From JASFYU01 sp045046905 (GTDB lineage: Bacteria; Bacteroidota; Bacteroidia; Flavobacteriales; Flavobacteriaceae), in NCBI GenBank assembly GCA_045046905.1, contig JASFYU010000134.1, positions 1 through 15,222 on the forward strand: a DNA stretch of 15,222 nt. Reading direction: 5' to 3'. Position 1 is the first letter of the stretch, and every line of letters begins with the position of its first letter. The notes under the pieces were generated by a model that was not told the DNA's origin, did no database searches, and worked only from the letters and a program-made list of their open reading frames with translations. The translations under genes were made by a program, and so were the position numbers. Shown here one piece after another: positions 1 through 7,515 of this stretch.

Positions 1-17
1 GTGTGCTCTTCCGATCT
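1..17. other. Illumina adapter remnant (assembly artefact)
   Basis: The bases GTGTGCTCTTCCGATCT are identical to the 3' end of the Illumina TruSeq read-2 adapter. A chance 17-base match is very unlikely. The minus-strand uvrC frame stays open through it but stops looking like UvrC exactly here, encoding Ile-Gly-Arg-Ala-His. The first trustworthy genomic base is therefore about position 18. Confidence 0.93.
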
Positions 18-897
18 CGTCTAACTTCTTTTTTATCTCCATGGTATGAGATCTCACAATAGAACCATGAGAAAGTTGCAAAAAATTTATATAGGCAAAA
101 GCATCGTCGGAAATAATAGAAAACACATCTACATTATTAATTTTAGGATTGACTATGGTCGACTTTACCCGGTAATTTGACAGTACCTCAATCTTTTCTT
201 TTATTTGCTGAGCTTCCTCATACTTCATTTCAGCAGCCAAACTTTTCATCTGCCTCTTAAAATAATGCAGCGAATATTTAAAATTTCCCTTGATAATTTC
301 TCTGATATCGGCTATCTGACGATCGTATTCCTCTTGGTTTTGCAGGCTTTCGCAGGGGCCCTTGCAATTGCCCAAATGATACTCCAAACAAAGTTTGTAC
401 TTGCCCGCTTTAATCTTGTCCTCTGAAAGGTCGTAATTGCATGTTCTTAACGGATAAACACTTTTTATCAAGTCGAGCAAGGTTCGTATAGTTCGCATAC
501 TTGTGTAAGGACCATAATATTCAGACCCATCTTTTATGATTTTTCGGGTAGTGAAAATTCTTGGGAAACGTTCATTTTTTATACAAATAAAAGGATATGA
601 TTTATCATCTTTGAGCAGTACGTTGTAGCGAGGCCTATATTTTTTTATAAGGTTGCTCTCTAACAAAAGCGCATCAGATTCAGTAGGGACCACAATATGC
701 CTAATACTTTTAATTTTTTTTACCAACACCCGGGTTTTCCCAAGCGCATGCTTTTTGGCAAAATAGGACGCCACCCTTTTCTTGAGGACCTTGGCTTTGC
801 CCACATAGAGTATTTTTTCATCGCCATCATAAAATTGATACACCCCTGGACTTTCAGGAAGTGTGCTCAGTTGTATTTCTAATGGTATTTTGGGCAT
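18..897 (-). CDS. uvrC: UvrABC system protein C, N-terminal part (truncated at the window edge)
   Basis: UvrC is the endonuclease of nucleotide excision repair that makes the 3' and then the 5' incision on UvrB-marked DNA. About 293 of roughly 600 usual residues are present. The N-terminus has a GIY-YIG nuclease domain (G18-V-Y20, then Y31-V-G33-K34 and the likely catalytic R41). A CNYD...CLEYHLGNCKGPC cysteine-containing segment follows around residues 145-185, and a UVR (UvrB-binding) helix pair lies around 214-245. The C-terminal RNase H-like nuclease and HhH domains are missing because the sequence ends in adapter, not because of a mutation. The ATG at 895-897 is directly preceded by an in-frame TAA, so the start cannot lie further upstream. 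The gene is transcribed divergently from the small ORF at 1358. Identity is very sure. Confidence 0.95.
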
Positions 898-1357
898 TTA
901 CTATATATGTATTCCTGTTGCTAATAAACTAGGTTAAATTACTATGTTTTTACAAAACCCTCTCCTGTTTTTATTTTTTTAACGTAGAATAGGCACTTGA
1001 TCTTTTAACAGCTATAAAGATTCATCTGTGGATAGTCTTGCTTTTTAGCGACGGCTTTTGTCAAATAGCTTCATGGTAAAACAGGGTAGTTAAAAAAATA
1101 TGAGTTAGGGGTAAAAAAATATCACTTTGTTTTTATAAAAGTGTTTTTGAGCCGAAACCAACCCTCGATTGCATCTTAATTTAATGGGCTGTTTATCAGA
1201 TTATTAAATCGAAATCATTAGACATTAATGTCTTAAATCATACTAAAACGTTAAACTTTGTGTAAAAAAGTGCATTTCATCGGCAAAAAAGCACATTTAA
1301 TAGGTTTTATCTGAAATTTTTCTTTACATTTAAAACATCAAAATCAACTACAACAAC
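898..1357. other. Divergent AT-rich intergenic region
   Basis: This 460-bp gap separates uvrC (leftward) from the rightward small ORF and the cyclo-ligase gene. I see no RNA gene and no long reading frame. It holds a perfect 14-bp palindrome at 1220-1233 and a weak 6-bp hairpin (CACTTT at 1123-1128, AAAGTG at 1138-1143) followed by five T. The best rightward -7-like sequence is AAACTTTG at 1253-1260, which has one mismatch to TAnnTTTG and no clear -33 TTG. No promoter for uvrC was convincing. Confidence 0.5.
1220..1233. promoter_or_regulatory. 14-bp perfect palindrome, candidate operator
   Basis: AGACATTAATGTCT is its own reverse complement. It ends 19 bp upstream of the -7-like AAACTTTG at 1253-1260, so a bound dimer would sit over the -33 region of that possible promoter. 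The binding protein is unknown. The function is inferred from symmetry and position only. Confidence 0.35.
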
Positions 1358-1444
1358 ATGGACAGTTACATTATCACTTTAGGCACATATTTAATTTTAA
1401 TGCTTTTCTTTAAAGTTTATTTTGCGGTAGCCGCCAAAGATTAA
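1358..1444 (+). CDS. Putative 28-residue single-pass membrane microprotein
   Basis: An ATG at 1358 opens a 28-codon frame ending in TAA at 1442-1444. The product starts MDSYIITLGTY and ends VYFAVAAKD, with one hydrophobic stretch of about 20 residues (roughly 5-25), one internal lysine and a charged KD end. This is the composition of a one-helix membrane protein. The leader ends in AACAACATG, the same nine bases that start the lipoprotein gene at 7766, and its A-richness suits Bacteroidota translation initiation. The cyclo-ligase gene begins 40 bp downstream on the same strand, so the two may be cotranscribed. I do not recognise a family. It could be a chance short frame in AT-rich DNA; conservation in relatives would decide. 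Confidence 0.4.
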   Translation: MDSYIITLGTYLILMLFFKVYFAVAAKD

Positions 1445-1484
1445 TTTCCCCATATAATTATTACAGAAATGCAATCGACCCTAA

Positions 1485-2054
1485 ATGCTGAAAAAAGATT
1501 TACGGTCGCATTATTCCAAACTTAGAACTAACATTTCCCCTGAATTTCTGCTTAATTCAAGTTTGACTATTGCCAATAAACTTCTTCAGCTTCCCATTTG
1601 GAGTTTTGACAATTACCATATCTTTTTATCCATTTCGAAAAAGAAAGAGATAAATACCAGTTTTATACTGGCTATATTACAAGGAAAGGCTAAGAATATC
1701 ATATTTCCGAAAGTGGCTTCAGAAAATTCATTAAAGCACTTCTTGTTGAGTGATAATACCAAATTACAAGAGAATAGCTGGGGGGTTCCTGAACCGGTAG
1801 ATGGCGTAGAAATAGCACCGAATAAAATAGACCTTGTCTTTGTTCCACTTTTAGTATTCGACAAAAAAGGAAACCGGGTAGGGTATGGAAAAGGTTTTTA
1901 TGATGATTTTCTGAGTAAATGCCGGCCTACAACAGTAAAGATAGGCTTATCTTTATTTGAGGCTGAAAATAAGATTACCGACCTTAATGAGCATGACATT
2001 CCTTTGAATTATTGTGTTACCCCAAACACCGTTTATTCATTTACCACCGATTGA
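1485..2054 (+). CDS. 5-formyltetrahydrofolate cyclo-ligase (5,10-methenyl-THF synthetase, YgfA/FAU1 family)
   Basis: The enzyme converts 5-formyl-THF and ATP to 5,10-methenyl-THF, ADP and phosphate, returning the stored folate to one-carbon metabolism in the cytoplasm. The 189 residues match the usual length. The basic N-terminal KKDLR...KLR helix of the family is present. GVPEPVDG lies at about 100-107, and the diagnostic segment from VPLLVFDKKGNRVGYGKGFYD spans about 120-140, with its glycine/lysine ATP-binding loop GYGKGFYD at 133-140. The ATG at 1485 is the first good start; an ATG at 1469 is in another frame. The gene converges on lspA with only 23 bp between stop codons and no visible terminator, so the two transcripts probably overlap at their 3' ends. 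Confidence 0.93.
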   Translation: MLKKDLRSHYSKLRTNISPEFLLNSSLTIANKLLQLPIWSFDNYHIFLSISKKKEINTSFILAILQGKAKNIIFPKVASENSLKHFLLSDNTKLQENSWGVPEPVDGVEIAPNKIDLVFVPLLVFDKKGNRVGYGKGFYDDFLSKCRPTTVKIGLSLFEAENKITDLNEHDIPLNYCVTPNTVYSFTTD

Positions 2055-2077
2055 CTTCCTTTACTGTGTTCCTCCTC

Positions 2078-2695
2078 CTATTTATCGTCGCCAAAGGCTC
2101 TTTTATTAAATACGAGCAGCAGGCCTACCCCCGTACTTATCGAGGTATCAGCAATGTTAAATACTGGCTCGAAAAAGCGAAAATTATTGCCTCCGAAATA
2201 CGGAATCCATTCAGGCCACGTAGTATCTACCATAGGAAAATACAACATATCTACAACCTTACCGTAAAATAAACTTCCATAGGGTTCTCCAGAAAATATT
2301 GCAGCTACCTGATTGTGGCTATCTTCGAACAAGACACCATAAAAAATAGAATCAATAATATTCCCCAATGCACCGGCAAAAATCAATGAAACGGCCATTA
2401 TTAAGATTCTGGAGGATTTTTTTTGAATAACATCAAAAAGCCAGTACCCAATACCCCCTATAGCCAGTAACCTAAATATGGTCAAAAAAAGTTTACCAGC
2501 ACTTTCTGAAATAGGAAGCACATCACTTAGTTTAGCGCCCCAAGCGGCACCCTCATTTTCGATAAAAAGTATTTTAACCCAACTTAGAACGTCGACGGAT
2601 TCTCCTAATACAAAATGAGTCTTGATGTATATTTTACTAAGCTGGTCTAAAATCAATATGATGGCAATTAGTAGTAGGGACTTCTTCAAATTCAT
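2078..2695 (-). CDS. lspA: Lipoprotein signal peptidase (signal peptidase II)
   Basis: LspA is an inner-membrane aspartyl protease that removes the signal peptide of diacylglyceryl-modified prolipoproteins. Visible motifs are N-terminal LDQLSK (D17), NEGAAWG at 47-53, GNIID with catalytic D115, and FNIAD with catalytic D183. Hydrophobic segments near residues 5-24, 68-88, 97-115 and 183-197 give the four expected membrane helices. At 205 residues it is longer than the E. coli enzyme (about 165). The two catalytic aspartates are about 68 residues apart instead of about 27, because of a periplasmic insertion containing GKVVDMLYFP and a Trp-rich stretch; this is a usual Bacteroidota form. It is the last gene of the leftward ileS-side cluster and has its own -7 element. 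Confidence 0.95.
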   Translation of the reverse strand: MNLKKSLLLIAIILILDQLSKIYIKTHFVLGESVDVLSWVKILFIENEGAAWGAKLSDVLPISESAGKLFLTIFRLLAIGGIGYWLFDVIQKKSSRILIMAVSLIFAGALGNIIDSIFYGVLFEDSHNQVAAIFSGEPYGSLFYGKVVDMLYFPMVDTTWPEWIPYFGGNNFRFFEPVFNIADTSISTGVGLLLVFNKRAFGDDK

Positions 2696-2714
2696 TGATT
2701 TAATTTATGATGCA

Positions 2715-2735
2715 CAAAAATAGGGATTAAATCCC
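2715..2735 (-). promoter_or_regulatory. lspA promoter -7 element with abutting 13-bp dyad
   Basis: On the minus strand TATTTTTG (plus-strand 2715-2722) is an exact TAnnTTTG, about 20 nt before the lspA ATG. Directly upstream, 2723-2735 is GGGATTAAATCCC, a 6+1+6 inverted repeat that would occupy the promoter spacer. No TTG is seen at a normal -33 distance, so the promoter may depend on, or be blocked by, a protein bound to the dyad. The assignment is by motif only. Confidence 0.5.
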
Positions 2736-2774
2736 AATCGCCCGTCTGAACCTATTTTTTGAAATGCCCGTGTA

Positions 2775-3395
2775 TTAACCGCTTTTCTTGATACGAATAT
2801 TCCCCGTTGTTGTACTGAGCATAAATTGGTCGCCCCCAGCAGGAAGTTGTTCTTTTATAATAGTGCCATATTTACTGCTCGCACTTATGGTGGCACCCGT
2901 ACTATTTACAAATATATTTCCGCTTTGTGTGATAACCTCAACCAACTCGGACACCTCAAAAAGGGTACATTGGCCATCATTCAAGCTTACTTTTAGGTTC
3001 TGGTAGGCTCCTGATACGAACACATTACAATTGGTGCCGAACAATTGAACCGTTTTATATCTTGGAAGAAATACTTTTAGCGAGATAGAAACTACTTTAT
3101 GGGCACTCAATTTATCATTGAGAGGAACAAAATTAGGCTGAAATCCTGCGCTTATCAAGACCGTAGACCCCTCTTCTTTTACATTCAACATCAAATCCTC
3201 TTTGTACTCCCCATCTATAATGGCCTCAACCAGCATCTCATTTGTCTCTAGTGTCTCTAAGTGTATATTGAAACAGTTGTTAAGATCTATTTGAATAAAA
3301 GAAGTGCTGGGGTTGAGAATAGATTTCTTAACAATTTTTTGACTCTGTACATATTGTACAGACCACAACAGCAGCAGCAAGAGCATATTTCTCAT
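2775..3395 (-). CDS. Secreted beta-helical protein, GIN/DUF2807-like or DUF4097-like
   Basis: The 206-residue product begins with a short basic n-region and a leucine run (residues 1-18), consistent with a Sec signal peptide cut near VQS/QK. There is no lipobox cysteine. From about residue 110 to the end it shows short repeating beta-strand turns (VQLFGTNCNVFVSGAYQNLKVSLNDG, ITQSGNIFVNSTGATISASSKYGTI, STTTGNIRIKKSG), the pattern of GIN-domain (putative adhesin head) and DUF4097 beta-helices. It probably acts in the periplasm or at the outer surface; no substrate can be named. It lies between dksA-like and lspA on the same strand, 79 bp before lspA. M4 is an alternative start. Secretion and fold are fairly sure; the exact family is less so. 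Confidence 0.7.
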   Translation of the reverse strand: MRNMLLLLLLWSVQYVQSQKIVKKSILNPSTSFIQIDLNNCFNIHLETLETNEMLVEAIIDGEYKEDLMLNVKEEGSTVLISAGFQPNFVPLNDKLSAHKVVSISLKVFLPRYKTVQLFGTNCNVFVSGAYQNLKVSLNDGQCTLFEVSELVEVITQSGNIFVNSTGATISASSKYGTIIKEQLPAGGDQFMLSTTTGNIRIKKSG

Positions 3396-3446
3396 TCGTC
3401 ATAATTCCCATCTGCGGGTTTTAATACCTCAATGTTGAGCTACCTA

Positions 3447-3506
3447 AGGCAGGCTTTCATCGAAATAGTTTAAGATTAGATTCATTAACGCCTCGTAAGC
3501 CTGTCT
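3447..3506. repeat. Inverted repeat AGGCAGGCTT / AAGCCTGTCT in the dksA-GIN gap
   Basis: The 238-bp gap 3396-3633 holds no gene or exact TAnnTTTG promoter. Its main structure is a 10-bp inverted repeat (arms 3447-3456 and 3497-3506, 9 of 10 Watson-Crick pairs plus a G-U in plus-strand RNA) around a 40-nt loop. A related GGCAGG-type hairpin is seen at 7618-7636. A shorter CTCAA/TTGAG dyad is at 3428-3439. The role is unknown; it may be a remnant of an intergenic repeat or an RNA 3' structure. Confidence 0.35.
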
Positions 3507-3633
3507 TGTAACATGCCAGTTTTCTTAGCAAAAAATGTTAATCAACTTACTAATGTTAGTTTTTTTATTCCCAGCTGTTGCTCCACTTATTAGGACACCT
3601 GTTCTTAAGCAAACGGGCACACACCCATGTCAG

Positions 3634-4017
3634 TTATTTCTGCATGTTCTTTGCTTCAATACTCAGCGTGGCATGTGGCACTAGTTTTAAGCGTTCTTTA
3701 TTAATAAGTTTTCCGGTAACACGACAAACACCATAGGTCTTGTTCTCGATGCGCAATAAAGCGTTCTTTAGATCCCTTATGAATTTTTCTTGCCGTATGG
3801 CCAATTGCGTATTGGCTTCTTTACTCATGGTCTGAGAGCCTTCTTCAAATGCTTTAAAGGTAGGCGAAGTATCATCAGTACCGTTATTACCATCATTCAT
3901 ATACGAACTTTTTAGAAGTTCAAGGTGGCTTTTGGCTTTCTTTATTTTTTCTTCGATAAGTATCTTGAACTCTTCCAAGTCCTTATCAGGATATCTAATA
4001 TTTAAATCTTGTGCCAT
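3634..4017 (-). CDS. TraR/DksA-family regulator with degenerate zinc finger
   Basis: DksA-family proteins bind RNA polymerase through its secondary channel and, with ppGpp in many bacteria, adjust transcription initiation. The product has 127 residues: an N-terminal helical hairpin (about 10-90, with charged coiled-coil character and an acidic turn near DGNNGTDDTSP) and a C-terminal finger-like segment starting YGVC. Aligned without gaps to the E. coli DksA finger, only C98 of the four zinc cysteines remains. The other positions are T101, S119 and A122, so zinc cannot be held in the normal way; this loss is typical of Bacteroidota members. The gene starts 5 nt after the ileS stop, so the two form a transcription unit. 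It could act differently from classical DksA. Confidence 0.85.
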   Translation of the reverse strand: MAQDLNIRYPDKDLEEFKILIEEKIKKAKSHLELLKSSYMNDGNNGTDDTSPTFKAFEEGSQTMSKEANTQLAIRQEKFIRDLKNALLRIENKTYGVCRVTGKLINKERLKLVPHATLSIEAKNMQK

Positions 4018-4022
4018 ACTAA

Positions 4023-7000
4023 TTAATGTTTTTCGATAAATAATTTAGTGCTTATCTCATCAAAGACAACCACCGTGCCATTTTCCAATTTTTCTTCCAA
4101 ATCTAGCTCTGCGGTCAATGTTTCGGCCTTTATATAATCCAAATTGCTTTCAACTGCCATCTCTACTAAACCGTCTTTTAAAATTTTTACATCAATTTTA
4201 TCAGTTACTTCGAGGCCTGATTCTTTTCTAATGTTCTGAATGCGATTTACCAATTCTCTGGCGATTCCTTCTTTTCTAAGTTCATCATCGATAGTAACAT
4301 CCAATGCTACGGTAAGCAACCCAGAACTAGCAACCAGCCAACCTTCAATGTCTTGTGAAGAAATCACTACATCTTGCAACTGTAATTTAATACTTTTATT
4401 TTCAATATCAAGTGATATTTTACCCTCTTGTTCTATTTTTTGGATGTCTTCTTGCCCCAATTTGCCTACCGCTTGGGCTATGAGTTTCATATTTTTACCG
4501 AATTTTGGCCCCAAAACCTTAAAGTTAGGCTTGATACTTTTTACCAAAATACCCGATGCGTCATCAAGTAATTCTATCTCCTTTACATTTACCTCGGACT
4601 TTATCAAGTCTGCTACGGCCTCAATTTCTTGTCTTTGCTTTTCATTCAGGACCGGAATCATGATTTTCTGCAAAGGCTGGCGTACTTTTATTTTTTCTTT
4701 CTGACGAATAGAGAGTACCAAAGAAGAGATAATCTGGGCTTTTTGCATTTTACTTTCCAGACCCGTGTCAACCATCGCCTCATCATATACGGGAAAATCA
4801 GCCAAATGTACACTTTCAAAGATCTCCTTTCGGGTCGTGTTTGTTAAATCTTTGTAAAGCCGATCCATAAAAAATGGAGCTACCGGAGCTGACAGCTTTG
4901 CCACTGTCTGCAGACAGGTATACAGTGTCTGATACGCCGATATCTTATCTTTTTGATAATCGCCTTTCCAGAAACGTCTTCTGCTTAAACGCACATACCA
5001 GTTGCTCAGATTTTCCTGCACATAATCCGAAATTGCCCTTGTTGCCTTTGTAGGCTCATAATCATCATAGGCCTCATCAACAATCTTTATAAGTGAGTGC
5101 AATTCAGACAAGACCCATCGATCTATTTCAGGACGTTCATTTAAGGGAATTTCGTCCTCGACATAGGCAAATTCATCAATATTCGCATATAGTATAAAAA
5201 AGGAATAGGTATTATACAGGGTTCCAAAGAACTTTCTTTTTACCTCGGCAATGCCTTCAATATCAAATTTTAGATTGTCCCACGGATTGGCATTAGATAT
5301 CATATACCAGCGCGTAGCGTCAGGGCCATGGGCTTTTAGGGTTTCAAAGGGATCTACGGCATTACCAAGGCGCTTTGACATTTTCTTACCTTCCTTGTCT
5401 AGCACAAGTCCGTTGGAAACCACATTTTTATAGGCAATCGAGTCAAAGACCGTGGTCGCTATGGCATGAAGGGTATAAAACCATCCTCGTGTCTGATCCA
5501 CCCCTTCGGCAATAAAATCGGCCGGAAAAGTCTGGCCCTTATCGATAAAATCTTTATTTTCAAAAGGATAGTGCCATTGCGCATAGGGCATAGACCCACT
5601 ATCGAACCAAACATCTATAAGGTCACTCTCGCGCTTCATAGGCTTGCCCGATGGAGACACTAGAATAATTTGGTCAACAATATTCTTATGCAGGTCTATT
5701 TTGTCGTAATTCTCCTCAGACATATCTCCAACTACAAAGTTTTCAAAAATGTCTTCCTTTAGAACTCCAGCCAAAATCGCTTTTTGCATTTCGGACTTCA
5801 GTTCGGCAACCGACCCTATAAAAATTTCTTCATTGCCATCTTCGCTACGCCATATCGGAAGTGGTATACCCCAATAGCGAGAGCGTGAAAGGTTCCAGTC
5901 ATTAGCATTTGCCAGCCAATTGCCAAAACGACCTTCGCCCGTAGATTTTGGTTTCCAATTGATGGTCTGGTTCAATTCGAACATTCTATCTTTTACATCG
6001 CTTATTTTTATGAACCAGGAATCCATGGGATAGTACAATATGGGCTTATCGGTACGCCAGCAATTGGGATAACTGTGCACATATTTTTCGACCTTAAAGG
6101 CTTTGTTTTCTTCTTTTAGCCTGATGGCAATCTCTACATCAACTGACCTTTCAGGGGCCTCACCATCCTCATAGTATTCATTCTTTACATATTTACCCCC
6201 TAGTTCTTTCATTTCAGGCCGAAACCTGCCTTGAAGATCCACCAAGGGCACCGGATTTTTATTTTCGTCTAAAACCAATAATGGCGGCACTTCAGGAATG
6301 GCTTGTTTCGCAACCAAAGCATCATCGGCACCAAAGGTAGGTGCTGTATGCACGATTCCTGTACCTTCTTCAGTGGTTACAAAATCTCCGGCAATAACCC
6401 GAAAAGCATTTTCCGAATTTTGATAGGGCTGTGCATAATCAATCAGTTGTTCGTATCGAATATCGACCAGATCCTTACCCACAACGGTAGTACCCTCTAC
6501 TTGATAAGGAATCTTTACGGCCTTTCCTGCAGGCAGCTTATCAGCCTCCTTAAATGCTCTTAATTCTTCTTCTGTTTCAACCTCGATAAATTTTCCGGCA
6601 AATTGTTTGCCGACCAACGTTTTGGCCAGCACTACATTGATAGGTTCAAAGGTGTACTGGTTATAGGTCTTGACCAAGACATATTCAATCTTAAGACCAA
6701 CGGTCAATGCCGTATTAGACGGCAGTGTCCAAGGGGTGGTTGTCCAGGCTAAGAAATAAAAATCCTCTTCCGACTCCTGCGCGAGTTTAAATGCTTTTGC
6801 TATCGTATTTTCCGCTCCCCCTTTGGAGACTATAAGGCCTTTAAACTGGGCCACCACAGTGGTATCAGTAACATCTTGATACGTACCCGGTTGGTTCAGC
6901 TCATGAGAACTCAAGCCAGTACCTGCCTTTGGAGAATAAGGCTGAATAGTGTATCCTTTATAGATGAGCCCCTTGTCATATATCTGCTTCAGCAACCACC

Positions 7001-7478
7001 AGACCGTTTCCATGTATTTGGACTTGTAGGTGCTATACGGGTTATCCATATCGACCCAATACCCAATTTTCTCGGTCATTTCATTCCAGACATCGGTATA
7101 GCGCATGACCGCTTTTTTACAGGCGGCATTATACGCCTCTACCGATATTTTATTTCCGATATCCTCTTTGGTAATACCCAACTCTTTTTCAACACCAAGT
7201 TCTATAGGCAAACCGTGTGTATCCCAACCTGCTTTTCGCTTCACTTGAAAACCTTTCATGGTCTTGTAGCGCGGAAAAATATCTTTAATGGTACGGGCCA
7301 TCACGTGATGTATACCTGGCATACCGTTGGCAGATGGCGGACCTTCATAGAACACATAGCTCGGACTCCCTTCTCGCGTTGAAACACTTTTTTCGAAAAT
7401 ACCATGTTCCTTCCAATAGTCGAGTATCTCCTCTGCCACCTTGGGCAAATCCAAATTATTATATCCTGCAAACTTCAT
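4023..7478 (-). CDS. ileS: Isoleucine-tRNA ligase, type 2 (IleRS2) with GXHH signature
   Basis: The enzyme charges tRNA-Ile with isoleucine, using ATP, and edits misformed Val-tRNA-Ile. At 1151 residues it has the usual length of the long type 2 form. Visible parts are the class I ATP-site motif at 47-58 (PPSANGMPGIHH), the CP1 editing domain (about 200-430; Thr-rich WTTTPWT at 245-251 and GTGIVHTAPTFGADD with the editing aspartate), the KMSKR loop at 699-703, and an anticodon-binding domain from about 790. The first motif reads GIHH at residues 55-58 instead of HIGH: the first and third positions are swapped. This GXHH arrangement is described for a clade of IleRS2 and linked there to very strong mupirocin resistance. 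An exact TAnnTTTG lies about 29 nt upstream of the ATG. It is probably the only IleRS of the cell. Confidence 0.97.
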   Translation of the reverse strand: MKFAGYNNLDLPKVAEEILDYWKEHGIFEKSVSTREGSPSYVFYEGPPSANGMPGIHHVMARTIKDIFPRYKTMKGFQVKRKAGWDTHGLPIELGVEKELGITKEDIGNKISVEAYNAACKKAVMRYTDVWNEMTEKIGYWVDMDNPYSTYKSKYMETVWWLLKQIYDKGLIYKGYTIQPYSPKAGTGLSSHELNQPGTYQDVTDTTVVAQFKGLIVSKGGAENTIAKAFKLAQESEEDFYFLAWTTTPWTLPSNTALTVGLKIEYVLVKTYNQYTFEPINVVLAKTLVGKQFAGKFIEVETEEELRAFKEADKLPAGKAVKIPYQVEGTTVVGKDLVDIRYEQLIDYAQPYQNSENAFRVIAGDFVTTEEGTGIVHTAPTFGADDALVAKQAIPEVPPLLVLDENKNPVPLVDLQGRFRPEMKELGGKYVKNEYYEDGEAPERSVDVEIAIRLKEENKAFKVEKYVHSYPNCWRTDKPILYYPMDSWFIKISDVKDRMFELNQTINWKPKSTGEGRFGNWLANANDWNLSRSRYWGIPLPIWRSEDGNEEIFIGSVAELKSEMQKAILAGVLKEDIFENFVVGDMSEENYDKIDLHKNIVDQIILVSPSGKPMKRESDLIDVWFDSGSMPYAQWHYPFENKDFIDKGQTFPADFIAEGVDQTRGWFYTLHAIATTVFDSIAYKNVVSNGLVLDKEGKKMSKRLGNAVDPFETLKAHGPDATRWYMISNANPWDNLKFDIEGIAEVKRKFFGTLYNTYSFFILYANIDEFAYVEDEIPLNERPEIDRWVLSELHSLIKIVDEAYDDYEPTKATRAISDYVQENLSNWYVRLSRRRFWKGDYQKDKISAYQTLYTCLQTVAKLSAPVAPFFMDRLYKDLTNTTRKEIFESVHLADFPVYDEAMVDTGLESKMQKAQIISSLVLSIRQKEKIKVRQPLQKIMIPVLNEKQRQEIEAVADLIKSEVNVKEIELLDDASGILVKSIKPNFKVLGPKFGKNMKLIAQAVGKLGQEDIQKIEQEGKISLDIENKSIKLQLQDVVISSQDIEGWLVASSGLLTVALDVTIDDELRKEGIARELVNRIQNIRKESGLEVTDKIDVKILKDGLVEMAVESNLDYIKAETLTAELDLEEKLENGTVVVFDEISTKLFIEKH

Positions 7479-7507
7479 GCTATCTCTTCTCTTACAAATT
7501 AAGGCTG

Positions 7508-7515
7508 CAAAATTA
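7508..7515 (-). promoter_or_regulatory. ileS-dksA promoter -7 element
   Basis: Minus-strand TAATTTTG matches TAnnTTTG exactly and ends 29 nt before the ileS ATG. No TTG is present 17-23 bp upstream; the local sequence is AT-rich. The same octamer occurs upstream of gdhA. No T-box or attenuator structure is evident in the short leader. Confidence 0.5.

Noticed and set aside
861..868. A second GTGTGCTC within uvrC, resembling the adapter start
   Set aside because: Only eight bases match and the GIY-YIG reading frame is intact through it, so it is coincidence.
205..882. Plus-strand frames of 73 and 61 codons inside the uvrC region
   Set aside because: Both are antisense to the clear GIY-YIG and UVR coding sequence of uvrC.
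2012..2272. 86-codon plus-strand frame across the cyclo-ligase 3' end and the lspA 3' end
   Set aside because: It overlaps two well-supported genes in other frames and resembles nothing.
3450..3530. Protein-like minus-strand stretch (reading TRQAYEALMNLILNYFDESLP) in the gap before the GIN-like gene
   Set aside because: Only about 26 codons between stops, with its only ATG 14 codons before the stop; no homology recognised. A pseudogene remnant cannot be excluded, but the evidence is too thin.
6876..7382. 168-codon plus-strand frame opposite the 5' part of ileS, and several shorter ones across ileS
   Set aside because: No recognisable domain, and ileS is unmistakable on the other strand.
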